64,000 nucleotides of DNA, from NCBI RefSeq assembly GCF_024979235.1, contig NZ_JANLCM010000001.1, positions 1,426,001 to 1,490,000 on the forward strand, given 5' to 3'. Below, one piece after another: positions 1-8,713 of the stretch. Position 1 is the first letter of the stretch; every line of letters starts with the position of its first letter. Position numbers and translations under genes: made by a program. Origin of the DNA: Herbiconiux aconitum (lineage in GTDB: Bacteria > Actinomycetota > Actinomycetes > Actinomycetales > Microbacteriaceae). A model generated the notes under the pieces. The model searched no databases. It was not told the origin of the DNA and saw only the letters and a program-made list of their open reading frames with translations.

Positions 1-705
1 AGCGAGCCTCCGCTCGAGCTCGACGTATCGCTGGTGGCCGGGCGCCAGACCGAGTCGGTGCCGGTAGGAGTGGATGACGACCTCGACGTAGTCGGGGTTG
101 TCGAAGGCCGCCGCGGCCTGCTGGAGGTCGGCGTCGGTGAAGGGCCACTCGGGCGAGTTGCGGGCCCAGATGACGCGGGCGATCTCCCGGCGACCGATGT
201 CGAGACCGGCGCGGCCGCGCTCGGTGGCGAAGTAGAAGAAATACCACAATCCGGCTTCCGTCGCGGGCGCCAGCGGCTTCGACGCGGCCGCGATGTCTTG
301 GATGAGATAGCCGGTCACCGAGACGATCCCCGCGCAGCGCTCGGGCCAGAGCGCCGCCGCGACGCAGGCGGCTCGGCCGCCCCAGTCGAAGCCGGCGAGA
401 ACGGCGCTGCCGATGCCGAGCGCATCCATCAGCTCGATGACATCGGCCCCGAGCGCTGCCTGTTCGCCGGATCGACCGGCGGCGTCGAGACTCATCGTCT
501 GTCCGTGGCCGCGCAGGTACGGAACGATGATCCTGCGGCGGTCGTCGGCGAGGAGTTCTGTCACGGCGCTGAAACTGTGGGGGTCGTAAGGGAACCCGTG
601 CAACAGGATGACCGGATCGCCTTCTTCCGGCCCGACGTCGAAATACGCGACGTCGAGCGGACCGGTGCGGATGTGCCGCACCGGGTATTCCTCCAGCAGA
701 TGCAT
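1..705 (-). CDS. alpha/beta hydrolase, Asp-nucleophile type (epoxide hydrolase / haloalkane dehalogenase-like), 3' end cut by window
   Basis: The first 235 residues are visible; the C-terminus lies beyond base 1. An HGFP oxyanion-hole motif occurs near residue 35, and the nucleophile elbow GFDWGG places Asp at residue 107. Families with Asp rather than Ser at this elbow are epoxide hydrolases and haloalkane dehalogenases, so a hydrolysis of epoxide or C-halogen bonds is likelier than ester cleavage; the substrate is unknown. A GAGGAG ribosome site precedes the ATG at 705. It is transcribed divergently from the LuxR-type regulator at 878, with 172 bp between them, which makes it a possible target of that regulator. 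The His/acid residues in the missing C-terminus cannot be checked. Confidence 0.85.
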   Translation of the reverse strand, partial: MHLLEEYPVRHIRTGPLDVAYFDVGPEEGDPVILLHGFPYDPHSFSAVTELLADDRRRIIVPYLRGHGQTMSLDAAGRSGEQAALGADVIELMDALGIGSAVLAGFDWGGRAACVAAALWPERCAGIVSVTGYLIQDIAAASKPLAPATEAGLWYFFYFATERGRAGLDIGRREIARVIWARNSPEWPFTDADLQQAAAAFDNPDYVEVVIHSYRHRLGLAPGHQRYVELERRLA

Positions 706-877
706 CGGAGTCAGCTCCTCGTCGAGTCGGCCTGTGCTGCAATCGGACCATCTCGAGGCACCTGCCGGATCCAGGAAAGACCCCAGTCTCCCGCAACCGG
801 AACGGGGTTGCGCCGCCTCTGTCCGCCCGGTTACCGTGAGGCAATTGACCGTCACCCGAGACGGAATCGGTGAGCAG

Positions 878-3637
878 ATGTCCGAGATTCCCCAAGGGCC
901 GTTCGTCGGCCGTGTGGCGGAATGTCGCGTGCTCGACGAACTGACCGATCTGGTCACGCGAGGGTACAGCGGGTCGGTGGTCTTCCTCGGTGAACCCGGG
1001 GTCGGCAAGACGCGGCTGCTGCAGCATCTCGACACCCATTCCTCGCGCATCCGGGTGACTCGGCTCGTGGGCATCGAGTCGGAGCTCCGCCTCGGGTTCG
1101 CGGGGCTCCATCGCCTCCTCGCGCCCCTCCACGACGACTTCGCGCGGTTGCCGGCCCCGCAACGCGACGCCCTGCTCACCACGTTCGGCGTGCTGGACCA
1201 CAATCCACCGCCGCGGTTCCTCATCGGGCTCGCGGCGTTGGGCCTCCTGGCCCGGGAGGCGGAGCGCACGCCGCTCGTCTGCGTCATCGACGACGCCCAG
1301 TGGCTCGACCAGGAGTCCCTCGACGTTCTCGGTTTCGTCGCCCGCCGCGCCTACGCCGACGCCTTGGGTTTCGTCTTCGCGGGTCGGGAGAACCAGGATT
1401 CGCTGGGGGCGTTGAGCGGACTGCCGACCCGCCACCTCGCGGGCCTCGACCACGACGCGTCGTCGCTCTTGATCTCCACCGCCCGGTGCGCCGCACCCAG
1501 CCCCCTGGTGGCCGCCCGGATCGTCGCGGAGACCGACGGGAACCCGCTCGCGATGCTTGAACTCGTGGATCGACTCACGAGCGATCAGCTGGCGGGCCGG
1601 CTGCCGCTCCCCCCGCAACTGCCGGCCGGTGGAGGTCTGAACGCCCACTTCCTGCGTCAATGGGAGACCCTGCCGGTGGAGACGCGGTCGCTGCTGCTGC
1701 TCGCCTCGGCGATGTCGACCGACGACGTGTCGGTGTTCTGGGGCGCTGCAGCGCTCCTCGGATTGCCGGGCGAAGCGGTCGACGCTGCAGAACAGCTCGA
1801 CCTCCTCTCCCTCTCCGACACGGTGGCGTTCCGCCATCCGCTCATCCGGTCGGCCGTGTATGCGGCAGCCGAGCCGCAGCAACGCCGCCTCGCGCACACC
1901 GCGTTGGCGACCATCGCCGAGCACGACGGCGACCCCGATCTGGCGGCGTGGCATCGGGCCGCCGCCACCACCGCTCCGGATGAAGAAGTGGCCGCCGACC
2001 TCGAACGCTCGGCCGAGCGCGCGGAGCGACGCGGTGGTCAAGTCGCCCAGGCCCGGTTCCTCGGTCGTGCCGCCGACCTGTCCCCGGCGGCGCGCGATCG
2101 CAGCCTGCGCTTGTTCGCATCCGCTCGGGCTTACCTGGCGTCCGGAGACGGCATCCTGGCGGAAGCCCTGCTGGACAGGGCGGCTCCGGCACTGGATGCG
2201 GACGGACGGCACGTCGACGTCGAACGCCTGCGTGCCTCGATAGCGGTCTTCTTCTCCCGTCACAAAGACGTTCCCGCTATCCTCCTGGGTGCGGTGGCAT
2301 CGCTCGACCCCGACGATCATGCGACCGCCAGGGACATGCTCTTCGACGCCCTCCAGGCGGCCCTGGTCGCCCGCGACCACACGGTCGGGATGACCCCGAC
2401 CGACATCGCCCGTGCCACGCTCGCCCACCCCTTCCCAACGGGCCCCGCGGCTTCAGGGCGCGACCTGCTGCTGCACGGACTGGCCACGCGATTGGCCATC
2501 GGGTACGAACCGGCGGTGCCGTTGCTGCAGCGGTCGGTGCGGGCTTTGTTCGCAGACGAGCGGGTGGGGGTCGGAGCGCTCTCGACCATCATCCTGGGCT
2601 GGTTCGCCGCCGACGACGTCTGGGACGACGAAGGCCGTGCCGCGATGTTCGAACGCGCGCTCGCCGTCGCACGCGAACACGGCGTGCTCGGAGCGCTCCG
2701 GGTCATCCTGGCCGGCCGCTGTGTCGGTCAATGCTGGACCGGCGCGATCGACGACGCGGAACAGAGCTACTTCGAGGCGGCCGAGATCTCCGCGCTCATC
2801 GGCGTTCCGCCGCCGGCGACCACGGGTGTTCTGCTCGAGGTCAGAGCGTGGCAGGGGAGGGAGCGCGAGAGCCGCGAGATGGCGGAGTCGACAGCGAGCT
2901 GGGGGAGACAGCAGGGCGCCGAGATCCTGGAGGTCTTCTCGTGGTTCGGCCTGACCGTGCTGGAGATGGGGCTCGGCAACTACGGCGAGGCGCTCACCTC
3001 GGCCCGGGAGATCTACGACCGGGATCCTCCGGGGTTCGGCAACCGCATTCTTCCGGAGCTCGTCGAGGCGGCCGCACGCACGGGGCAGGTCGAGATGGCC
3101 GAGGCGGCTCTCCGACGGCTCAGCGACCGAGCACGGGCCAGCGGAACGCCGTGGGCGATGGGGATGCTGGCCCGGTCGACGGCGATCCTGGCCGACGACT
3201 CCGAGGCGGCTGCCCTCTTCGAGGAGGCCATCGACCGACTTCTCCCGACCTCGGTGCGCACCGAGTTGGCGCGCTCCCACCTCCTGTACGGCGAGTGGCT
3301 CCGACGGAGGAGACGCCGGAGCGACGCCCAGGTGCACCTGTCCACCGCCTGGCAGATGTTCGAGGCGATGGGGGCGACGGCGTTCGCCGGACGAGCGCGG
3401 AACGAGCTCCTCGCCGCCGGCCAACGACCGATCGCGGCAGTGGACGGTCGAGCGGACTTCGGGCTGACCGCTCAGGAGGCGCAGGTCGCCCGGCTCGCCT
3501 CCGGGGGAGCCACGAACGCGGAGATCGCGGCCCGGATGTTCCTCACCACCTCCACGGTCGAATACCACCTCGGCAAGGTCTTCAGAAAACTGTCGATCAC
3601 CTCTCGCCGCCAACTCGGCCGAGCGTTCTCGTCGTAG
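878..3637 (+). CDS. LuxR-family transcriptional regulator with AAA ATPase domain (LAL type)
   Basis: A 919-residue regulator of the LAL class. The N-terminus has a Walker A P-loop GEPGVGKT with Lys44 and a Walker B-like VCVIDDAQW segment near residues 130-137. A long helical, TPR-like middle follows, and the C-terminus (from about residue 863) is a LuxR helix-turn-helix ending in the typical EYHLGKVFRKL recognition region. Length matches the family (about 900-1000). The ATG at 878 was chosen because MSEIPQGPFVGR begins the conserved ATPase module; the open frame continues upstream without sense. Its stop abuts, with zero gap, the stop of the epimerase on the other strand. The inducer is unknown. 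Confidence 0.93.
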   Translation: MSEIPQGPFVGRVAECRVLDELTDLVTRGYSGSVVFLGEPGVGKTRLLQHLDTHSSRIRVTRLVGIESELRLGFAGLHRLLAPLHDDFARLPAPQRDALLTTFGVLDHNPPPRFLIGLAALGLLAREAERTPLVCVIDDAQWLDQESLDVLGFVARRAYADALGFVFAGRENQDSLGALSGLPTRHLAGLDHDASSLLISTARCAAPSPLVAARIVAETDGNPLAMLELVDRLTSDQLAGRLPLPPQLPAGGGLNAHFLRQWETLPVETRSLLLLASAMSTDDVSVFWGAAALLGLPGEAVDAAEQLDLLSLSDTVAFRHPLIRSAVYAAAEPQQRRLAHTALATIAEHDGDPDLAAWHRAAATTAPDEEVAADLERSAERAERRGGQVAQARFLGRAADLSPAARDRSLRLFASARAYLASGDGILAEALLDRAAPALDADGRHVDVERLRASIAVFFSRHKDVPAILLGAVASLDPDDHATARDMLFDALQAALVARDHTVGMTPTDIARATLAHPFPTGPAASGRDLLLHGLATRLAIGYEPAVPLLQRSVRALFADERVGVGALSTIILGWFAADDVWDDEGRAAMFERALAVAREHGVLGALRVILAGRCVGQCWTGAIDDAEQSYFEAAEISALIGVPPPATTGVLLEVRAWQGRERESREMAESTASWGRQQGAEILEVFSWFGLTVLEMGLGNYGEALTSAREIYDRDPPGFGNRILPELVEAAARTGQVEMAEAALRRLSDRARASGTPWAMGMLARSTAILADDSEAAALFEEAIDRLLPTSVRTELARSHLLYGEWLRRRRRRSDAQVHLSTAWQMFEAMGATAFAGRARNELLAAGQRPIAAVDGRADFGLTAQEAQVARLASGGATNAEIAARMFLTTSTVEYHLGKVFRKLSITSRRQLGRAFSS

Positions 3638-4678
3638 TCACCCGCGGAGCGACGCCGACGGGCGGTGGCCACGATCGGCTGCGAACGCGTCGACGAGCTG
3701 GCGCAACGCCTCCGTCGACGACACCGTCGGCTCCCAGCCGAGCACGGCGCGAGCCCTGTCGGTCGACAGGACGGGAACGGATGTCGCCAGGTCGATCCAT
3801 CCCGGATCGGTGGCCTGCAGATGCAGTCGCCAACTCACGTCGACCAACGCCCTCAGCACCTGGCGCCGCAGCGGCACTGCGCGAGGCACCCCGAGTGCCT
3901 CCGCGACCTCGGCCGGGCCCAGAACCGGCTCGGCCGCGATGTTGAACGCCCCGCCCGCCCGGCGATCGATCGCCCGCCAGAACGCGTCGGCGACGTCGTC
4001 GGCGTGCACCGCCTGCGACACGAGCGAGGTGGGAAGCGGCAGCGCCGGCAGGCGGCGCAACAGGCCGAGGAGCGGAACCGGAACCAGCGGGCCCGCGAAC
4101 AGGCGGGCGATCTCGCGGGCCGCGTCGGGCTGAAAGACGAGCCCGGGCCGGATGCGGGTCACGACGACCCCCGGATGCGCACGCTCGAACGCATCCATCG
4201 CCCGCTCGTTGATGGCCTTGTGCCGAGCGTAGTGCGAGCTCTGCACGCCCCCGGTCGGCCAGTCCTCCGACACCCGCGTGTGCTTGGGCCCGAAACTGTA
4301 GGCGCCGACCGACGACGCCACGAGCACCTGGGGCACGTCGGCCGCCGCGACGGCGTCGAGCACGGCGCGGGTGCCGCGAACGTTCGTGCTCGCCATCGTC
4401 GCCTCGTGACGGTTCGGTTGCAGAGCCCAGCCGAGGTGCACCACGGCGTCGGCCCCGGTGAACACGCTCCGCAGACGGTCGGCGGCGGCAGCCCGGGAGA
4501 TGTCGATCTCGTGCCAGTGGGCCGACGAGTAGGGCTCGGCCGCGAGCGGGGCACGACGGGAGACGCCCACGAGTTCGAGTTCGCTCGGGGTCTGGTGCGC
4601 GGCATCCTGATCGCGGAGCGCCCGGCGCAGCAGCGCCGTTCCCAGATTGCCGGATGCCCCGACGACGACGATCTTCAT
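3638..4678 (-). CDS. NAD-dependent epimerase/dehydratase (extended SDR)
   Basis: A 346-residue extended short-chain dehydrogenase/reductase. The Rossmann nucleotide-binding motif GASGNLG is at residues 7-13, and a YARHK (YxxxK) catalytic pair lies mid-protein. The C-terminal half resembles sugar-nucleotide epimerase substrate domains, but the substrate is not evident. It is the last of three genes transcribed leftward; its ATG overlaps the stop of the preceding hydrolase by 4 bp (ATGA), so translation is probably coupled. With two alpha/beta hydrolases in the same operon, a role in lipid or small-molecule metabolism is plausible but unproven. Confidence 0.88.
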   Translation of the reverse strand: MKIVVVGASGNLGTALLRRALRDQDAAHQTPSELELVGVSRRAPLAAEPYSSAHWHEIDISRAAAADRLRSVFTGADAVVHLGWALQPNRHEATMASTNVRGTRAVLDAVAAADVPQVLVASSVGAYSFGPKHTRVSEDWPTGGVQSSHYARHKAINERAMDAFERAHPGVVVTRIRPGLVFQPDAAREIARLFAGPLVPVPLLGLLRRLPALPLPTSLVSQAVHADDVADAFWRAIDRRAGGAFNIAAEPVLGPAEVAEALGVPRAVPLRRQVLRALVDVSWRLHLQATDPGWIDLATSVPVLSTDRARAVLGWEPTVSSTEALRQLVDAFAADRGHRPSASLRG

Positions 4679-5358
4679 GCCGCCTCCGCGCCGGCTTCGT
4701 CGACCACGATCTCGAGCGTGCGCGGGTGGCGGAGGATCGTGAAATGGCCGCCGGTGGGCAGCCCGACGTTGTGGGCGCCCGGCAGCACGCTGCTCTCCGG
4801 GATGATGGGGTCGAACTCGCCGAACACCGAGGTGATGCGATCGTTCACGAGATCTTCGGTGGCGAGCATCGACGTGATCGGATCGCTCGCCCGGAACGCC
4901 CGGAGGGTGCGATTCGGCGCCCAGTCGGCGTAGCGGCTGCCCGAGAACGGTGTGGCGATCGCCACCATCCGCACCAGACGACGATCCGGATCGAGTTTCA
5001 GCATCGCGTACTTGCCGATCAGCCCGCCCTTGCTGTGGGCGGCGATGAACACGTCCTCCAAGCCCCGGTCGGCCACGAAGCGGGCCACGACCTCGGCGCC
5101 CTCGAGCACCGGGCGGCTGTTGTTGCGCAGGTCGGAGACGACGAAGACCGGATGCCCCCGGTCGTGCAGCGCTTCGATGAGCGGTTGCATGAAGTGCCAG
5201 GTCTCGTACACTCCGGGGATGACGATGCACGGTCGCCCGGTGCCGGAGCGGTAGACGCGAGGGTCGGTTCGCGAGGTGATTCCGGTGACCAGGAGCCCCG
5301 CCGCCATCAGGTAGTCCTTGACCCACCACGCGGCCCGGTCCTGCCACCGCCAGGTCAT
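4675..5358 (-). CDS. alpha/beta hydrolase (lipase-like)
   Basis: A 227-residue predicted serine hydrolase. The nucleophile elbow reads AHSKGG, a lipase-type GxSxG variant with Ala in the first position. The early IVIPGVYETW segment is typical of triacylglycerol lipase/PGAP1-like hydrolases, and a GGHFTILRHP segment near the C-terminus supplies the likely catalytic His. It overlaps both neighbours by 4 bp, so it is the middle gene of a three-gene operon (6107 to 3638). No signal peptide is visible, so it probably acts in the cytoplasm. Substrate unknown. Confidence 0.85.
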   Translation of the reverse strand: MTWRWQDRAAWWVKDYLMAAGLLVTGITSRTDPRVYRSGTGRPCIVIPGVYETWHFMQPLIEALHDRGHPVFVVSDLRNNSRPVLEGAEVVARFVADRGLEDVFIAAHSKGGLIGKYAMLKLDPDRRLVRMVAIATPFSGSRYADWAPNRTLRAFRASDPITSMLATEDLVNDRITSVFGEFDPIIPESSVLPGAHNVGLPTGGHFTILRHPRTLEIVVDEAGAEAA

Positions 5359-6107
5359 CGAGGCAAGCCCTGCATGTCGATATCGGCGAACGCTCTCACG
5401 ATCCGGGCGAAGCGCTCGGGATCGGTGTGCTGGAGCACGTGCGCGGCTCCCGCGATCTCCGCCAGCTCGCCGTCGACGGCACGGGCTGCCAGTTCTTCGC
5501 AGAAGGCGCGGCGGGCGATGGGATCGTGCTCGCCGCGCACGACGAGAACCGGGCAGGTCACCGCGCCGACCTCGTCGACGATCCGGTACTCGAGCATCGA
5601 GCGCAGTTCGGTGAAGAACCAGCGGGGGCCGGTGCGCACGTAGTCGCCGGTGACGAGGCCCACGGTCGGGGCCGGTTCGAGAAACAGGTCGTGCAGCAGA
5701 TCGAGGGTCTGGTGCCGGGCCGTGCGCCGGCGCGGGTCGACGACCGGCGCGGCCAGCACGACCCGCTCCGGGAGTGAGGGCCGGATGCGCGACAGCTCCA
5801 CGGCGAACTGCGCACCCATCGAGTGCCCGATGATCACCGCCCGCCGCACCTCGCGGTCGTCGAGCGCCCGCGCGATGGCCTCGGCGTAGTCGGGCACGGT
5901 CAGCCGTGAAGCAGCCGGTTTCGGCACCCCGCCGAAACCGGAGAGGTCGAGGGAGTGCACGGTCGACGTGCGGGCCAGGGTGTTGTGCAGACGCGCGCTG
6001 TAGCGGTGCGACATCCCGAGCCCCGGGATGATCACGAACGGAACATCGGTGCGGCCGTGCGCGGGGCCGGTGTGCACGACGACCTCAGGCGCAACGAGAC
6101 GTGTCAT
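5355..6107 (-). CDS. alpha/beta fold hydrolase
   Basis: A 250-residue serine hydrolase and first gene of the leftward operon. The nucleophile elbow is GHSMG, the catalytic acid is probably in the VRGEHDPI segment, and the His is in GAAHVLQ. The start at 6107 (MTRLVAPEVV) was preferred over an in-frame ATG 20 codons upstream because the extra residues do not look like protein from this family. The overall pattern fits the large esterase/C-C hydrolase/haloperoxidase group, so the substrate cannot be named. Confidence 0.87.
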   Translation of the reverse strand: MTRLVAPEVVVHTGPAHGRTDVPFVIIPGLGMSHRYSARLHNTLARTSTVHSLDLSGFGGVPKPAASRLTVPDYAEAIARALDDREVRRAVIIGHSMGAQFAVELSRIRPSLPERVVLAAPVVDPRRRTARHQTLDLLHDLFLEPAPTVGLVTGDYVRTGPRWFFTELRSMLEYRIVDEVGAVTCPVLVVRGEHDPIARRAFCEELAARAVDGELAEIAGAAHVLQHTDPERFARIVRAFADIDMQGLPR

Positions 6108-6212
6108 CGTCCCAGCATCGGCCGCCGAGCGCGTACGCGCACCGGGTTGACAGGGCATCGGCAGCAAGTCGCCCTGACGCGGCGTGCAGGGCCGCCGACC
6201 ATCGGATGCCGG

Positions 6213-6653
6213 TCAGGCTTCGGATCGGGTGCGGAGCAGCAGCAGGTAGGCCAGGCTGACGACGGCACCGAAGACGCCGAGCGTCAGAGCCACCACCAGC
6301 CCGGCCGAGACGGTGTCGAGGCCGTCGCCGACCCCCGGCCCGACCACGACGGCGGCCGTGATGGCGACCACGACCGAGCCGATCGTGTTGAGCACGAGTC
6401 CCACCCACACCCACCGCCGGGCGGCTCGCGGTCTGACGCCCGCCGAGGCGGCGGCAACCGCCACGACGGCAAGCAACCAGGCGCCTGCCCCGACCCCGGC
6501 GCAGGCCGCGACCATGACCCCGTCGACGCGCTGGGTCGCATCCGTCGCCCCGCTCATGACCGTCAGCGCGATGATGCCGATCGTCGTCACGCCGGCCAGG
6601 TCGAGAACGAGCACGACCAGCAGGCCCGTGAGTCGTGCGCGACTGGGCTTCAT
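6213..6653 (-). CDS. small integral membrane protein, unknown function
   Basis: 146 residues with about four hydrophobic helices, starting with a stretch rich in Leu and Val just after MKPSRARLTG and ending before a short basic tail. No recognised domain. The start at 6653 is preferred over longer in-frame options because AAGGTGGGAG lies just upstream. A 16-bp palindrome at 6704-6719 sits upstream and could be its operator. It is separated by 105 bp from the hydrolase operon. Confidence 0.72.
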   Translation of the reverse strand: MKPSRARLTGLLVVLVLDLAGVTTIGIIALTVMSGATDATQRVDGVMVAACAGVGAGAWLLAVVAVAAASAGVRPRAARRWVWVGLVLNTIGSVVVAITAAVVVGPGVGDGLDTVSAGLVVALTLGVFGAVVSLAYLLLLRTRSEA

Positions 6654-6703
6654 GCTCCCACCTTGGCCCCGCGCCCCACTCTGCACACCGGCTTGACGCG
6701 GAT

Positions 6704-6719
6704 GTCGCATCAGTGCGAC
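6704..6719. promoter_or_regulatory. 16-bp palindrome upstream of the membrane protein gene
   Basis: GTCGCA-TCAG-TGCGAC has perfect 6-bp arms around a 4-bp spacer, 51 bp upstream of the start at 6653. It could be a dimeric-regulator operator. No adjacent regulator is evident. Confidence 0.35.
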
Positions 6720-6925
6720 CGGTAGCCACGAGATGCCGGGCCGGGCGATCAGGGTCGAGCGCGCCGGGCCCGGGCGCCGCGACATCCGCTCGTAGGGGGT
6801 TGACAGCATCCGCGAGCCGCATCCGTGGTGCCCATACCGCACCATCGGAGGGTTGTCGAGCCCGCTGGCGCTCGAGGAACCCCGCCGTACGGTGAGGGCA
6901 TCGAATCGAGAGTGAAGGGATTCTC

Positions 6926-7183
6926 ATGGACCTCGGACAGTTGGGCGGCTACCGCCTTCCCGCCGCGATCAGAGACGCCTACGGCGTCGCCACCGCACAA
7001 GAGCTCGCCGACCAGCTCGGCGTCACGAAGAAACCCACGTCCGACCTGGGTGGCGAAGCGGATGCCGCATACCAGTCGTTGAAGCAAGGCGACCAGGGCC
7101 CGGCGCGCGAACTGCTCGTGCAGAGGCTCGGCGTCAGCGCGTCGAACGCCGACGCGGCTCTCGCGAAATTGCCGAAGCTCTGA
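6926..7183 (+). CDS. small hypothetical protein, 85 aa
   Basis: A soluble, Ala/Gln/Leu-rich protein (MDLGQLGGYRL...) with an AAGGGA ribosome site upstream. It contains several short predicted helices and a repeated ELADQLGV / VQRLGVS pattern that hints at a duplicated helical unit. No family recognised. Its 3' end overlaps by about 50 bp the reading frame of the convergent, frameshifted phosphoesterase. Confidence 0.6.
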   Translation: MDLGQLGGYRLPAAIRDAYGVATAQELADQLGVTKKPTSDLGGEADAAYQSLKQGDQGPARELLVQRLGVSASNADAALAKLPKL

Positions 7184-7708
7184 CCTCCTGACCCGCCGTC
7201 GCGCAGGAGTCGGCGGGGTCGACGAAGGTGAGGTCGCGCAGTGCGCCGGCTTCGACAGTGAGGGTGAGGAAGGTGCAGCGGGGCTGCCTCCGACGATCGG
7301 TGGGCGAGCCCGGGTTGAGGAGTCTCAGGCCCTTGGGGGTCGTCGAATCCCAGGGGATGTGGCTGTGGCCGAAGACGAGCACGTCGACATCCGGGAACGC
7401 GGCGTCGGCTCGTGTCTCACGACCGCTCGTAGGGCCGGTCTCGTGGATCACCGCGAAACGGAGCCCCTCGATCTCCAGCCGCGCCACCTCGGGCAGGCGG
7501 GCTCGCAGCTCCGGTCCGTCGTTGTTGCCGACGACGCCGACGAGCCGGCGGCGCGTGCCTCGAGGGCATCGAGGGTCGCCACGTCGACCCAGTCACCGGC
7601 GTGCAGCACGACATCCGCCTCGTCGACCGCGGCCCAGACCGCGTCGGGCAGACGCCGGGCGCGCTTGGGCACGTGGGTGTCGGCGAGCACGAGCAATCGG
7701 GTGGCCAT
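7134..7708 (-). pseudogene. metallophosphoesterase (YfcE/MJ0936-like), interrupted by a 1-base frameshift
   Basis: The N-terminal part (start ATG 7708, MATRLLVLADTHVP) carries the DxH (ADTH) and GDWVD metal-binding motifs. The C-terminal part, in another frame, carries GNND and GHSHIP. The two halves join if one base is restored in the GC-rich stretch near 7546-7556, giving EARA-RRLVGVVGNNDG. All the expected calcineurin-like phosphodiesterase motifs are then present, so this was recently a complete gene of about 190 residues. The defect is either a real single-base deletion or a sequencing error in a GC run. The tail overlaps the convergent gene at 6926. Confidence 0.8.
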
Positions 7709-7828
7709 GCGGCCAGCCTGCCACGCACTCACGGATGGACGCGTTCGGCCCGGGCAGACGTGAGGGGCATCACGCTTCGCGCGCGACGCCCCTCACCTGG
7801 CCGGCAATTCGACCGGCACTGGTCCGAC

Positions 7829-8002
7829 TCAGTGCTTGAACGCGTCTTTGACGTTCTCGCCGGCCTTCTTGGCGTCGGCCTTGGCCTGGTCGGCTTTGCC
7901 CTCGGCGACTTTGGAGTCATCGCCCGTGGCTTTGCCGAAGGCTTCCTTCGCCTTGCCGCCCAGGTCTTCGGCGGCGTTCTTGATCTTGTCGTCTGCACCC
8001 AT
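7829..8002 (-). CDS. CsbD family stress-response protein
   Basis: 57 residues beginning MGADDKIKNAAEDLGGKAKE, the signature of CsbD-like proteins: Lys/Ala/Asp-rich, hydrophilic, with no cysteine. Family members are induced by general stress (sigma-B in Bacillus); their biochemical role is unclear. A strong AGGAGG ribosome site precedes the ATG at 8002. It is monocistronic, between the phosphoesterase and the Imm-5-like gene. Confidence 0.9.
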   Translation of the reverse strand: MGADDKIKNAAEDLGGKAKEAFGKATGDDSKVAEGKADQAKADAKKAGENVKDAFKH

Positions 8003-8113
8003 GTGAGGTTCCTCCTGTGTCGAAACCGCTTTTCGCGGTACTTTTCCAGTCTGCTCCGGTCGCCGAAATCGGCTACCCCCGTTCAGGAATCTCCAGGGTC
8101 GTAGGGTGTGGGC

Positions 8114-8632
8114 ATGGTGAACCCGGCGAGCTACAGCGGCAGTCGCGACCCGCGATTCGTGAGCCGGCGGCGCGGCGGACTGCTCGACGACGAGACGCAC
8201 CGGCTGCTGGCGCTGTGGGCCGCGGACTGTGCCGAACGGGTGCTTCCGCTCTTCGAGCGGGAACGCCCTCACGATGCGCGCCCCGCGTCGGCGATCGCGA
8301 CGGCACGCGCTTGGGCTGCCGGCGAAGTGTCGATGACCACGGCTCGCGAGCACGCGTACGGCGCCCACGCCGCCGCGCGCGAGGCGTCGGGCGCCGCTGC
8401 GGAGGCGGCCCGTGCCGCCGGGCATGCGGTCGCCACGGCGCACATGGCCGACCACGAACTCGGTGGTGCCTTCTACGCGCTCCGGAGCATCCGCATCGCT
8501 CACCCCGACGACCTCCAGCGCCTGACGCGCGAGAAGCAGTGGCAGGTCGCGGCGCTGCCCGACGGCATCCGGGCGCTGGTGCTCGACGACATGCGCCGCC
8601 GCGCCACGAAGTTCCGAGGCGCCTTCGACTGA
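8114..8632 (+). CDS. Imm-5-like putative immunity protein
   Basis: 172 residues matching the pattern of putative immunity proteins of the Imm-5-like group: an ERERPHDARP motif, then Ala-rich helices with AAREASGAAAEAARAAGHAVATAHMADHELGG-type composition. The family was named for its occurrence in polymorphic-toxin loci, but no toxin, PT domain or secretion gene lies nearby, so the immunity role here is doubtful. The start could be ATG 8114 or GTG 8108; AGGG just upstream does not decide between them. Confidence 0.75.
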   Translation: MVNPASYSGSRDPRFVSRRRGGLLDDETHRLLALWAADCAERVLPLFERERPHDARPASAIATARAWAAGEVSMTTAREHAYGAHAAAREASGAAAEAARAAGHAVATAHMADHELGGAFYALRSIRIAHPDDLQRLTREKQWQVAALPDGIRALVLDDMRRRATKFRGAFD

Positions 8633-8667
8633 GTCGCCCACCGCATCGCGAGATAGCTTGTAGCGAT

Positions 8668-8700
8668 TGTATGTCGTGTCATATGATGACGTGGAATACA
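8668..8700. promoter_or_regulatory. 33-bp imperfect palindrome, probable operator of the lactonase-MarR operon
   Basis: Outer arms TGTAT / ATACA (8668-8672 and 8696-8700) and an inner core GTCAT-ATG-ATGAC (8678-8690) share one axis at 8684; 11 of 16 base pairs match. It ends just before the AGGGAGG ribosome site of the MBL-fold gene at 8714. The MarR-type repressor encoded at the end of that operon (9607) is the natural candidate to bind it. Confidence 0.6.
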
Positions 8701-8713
8701 AGGGAGGATGCCC

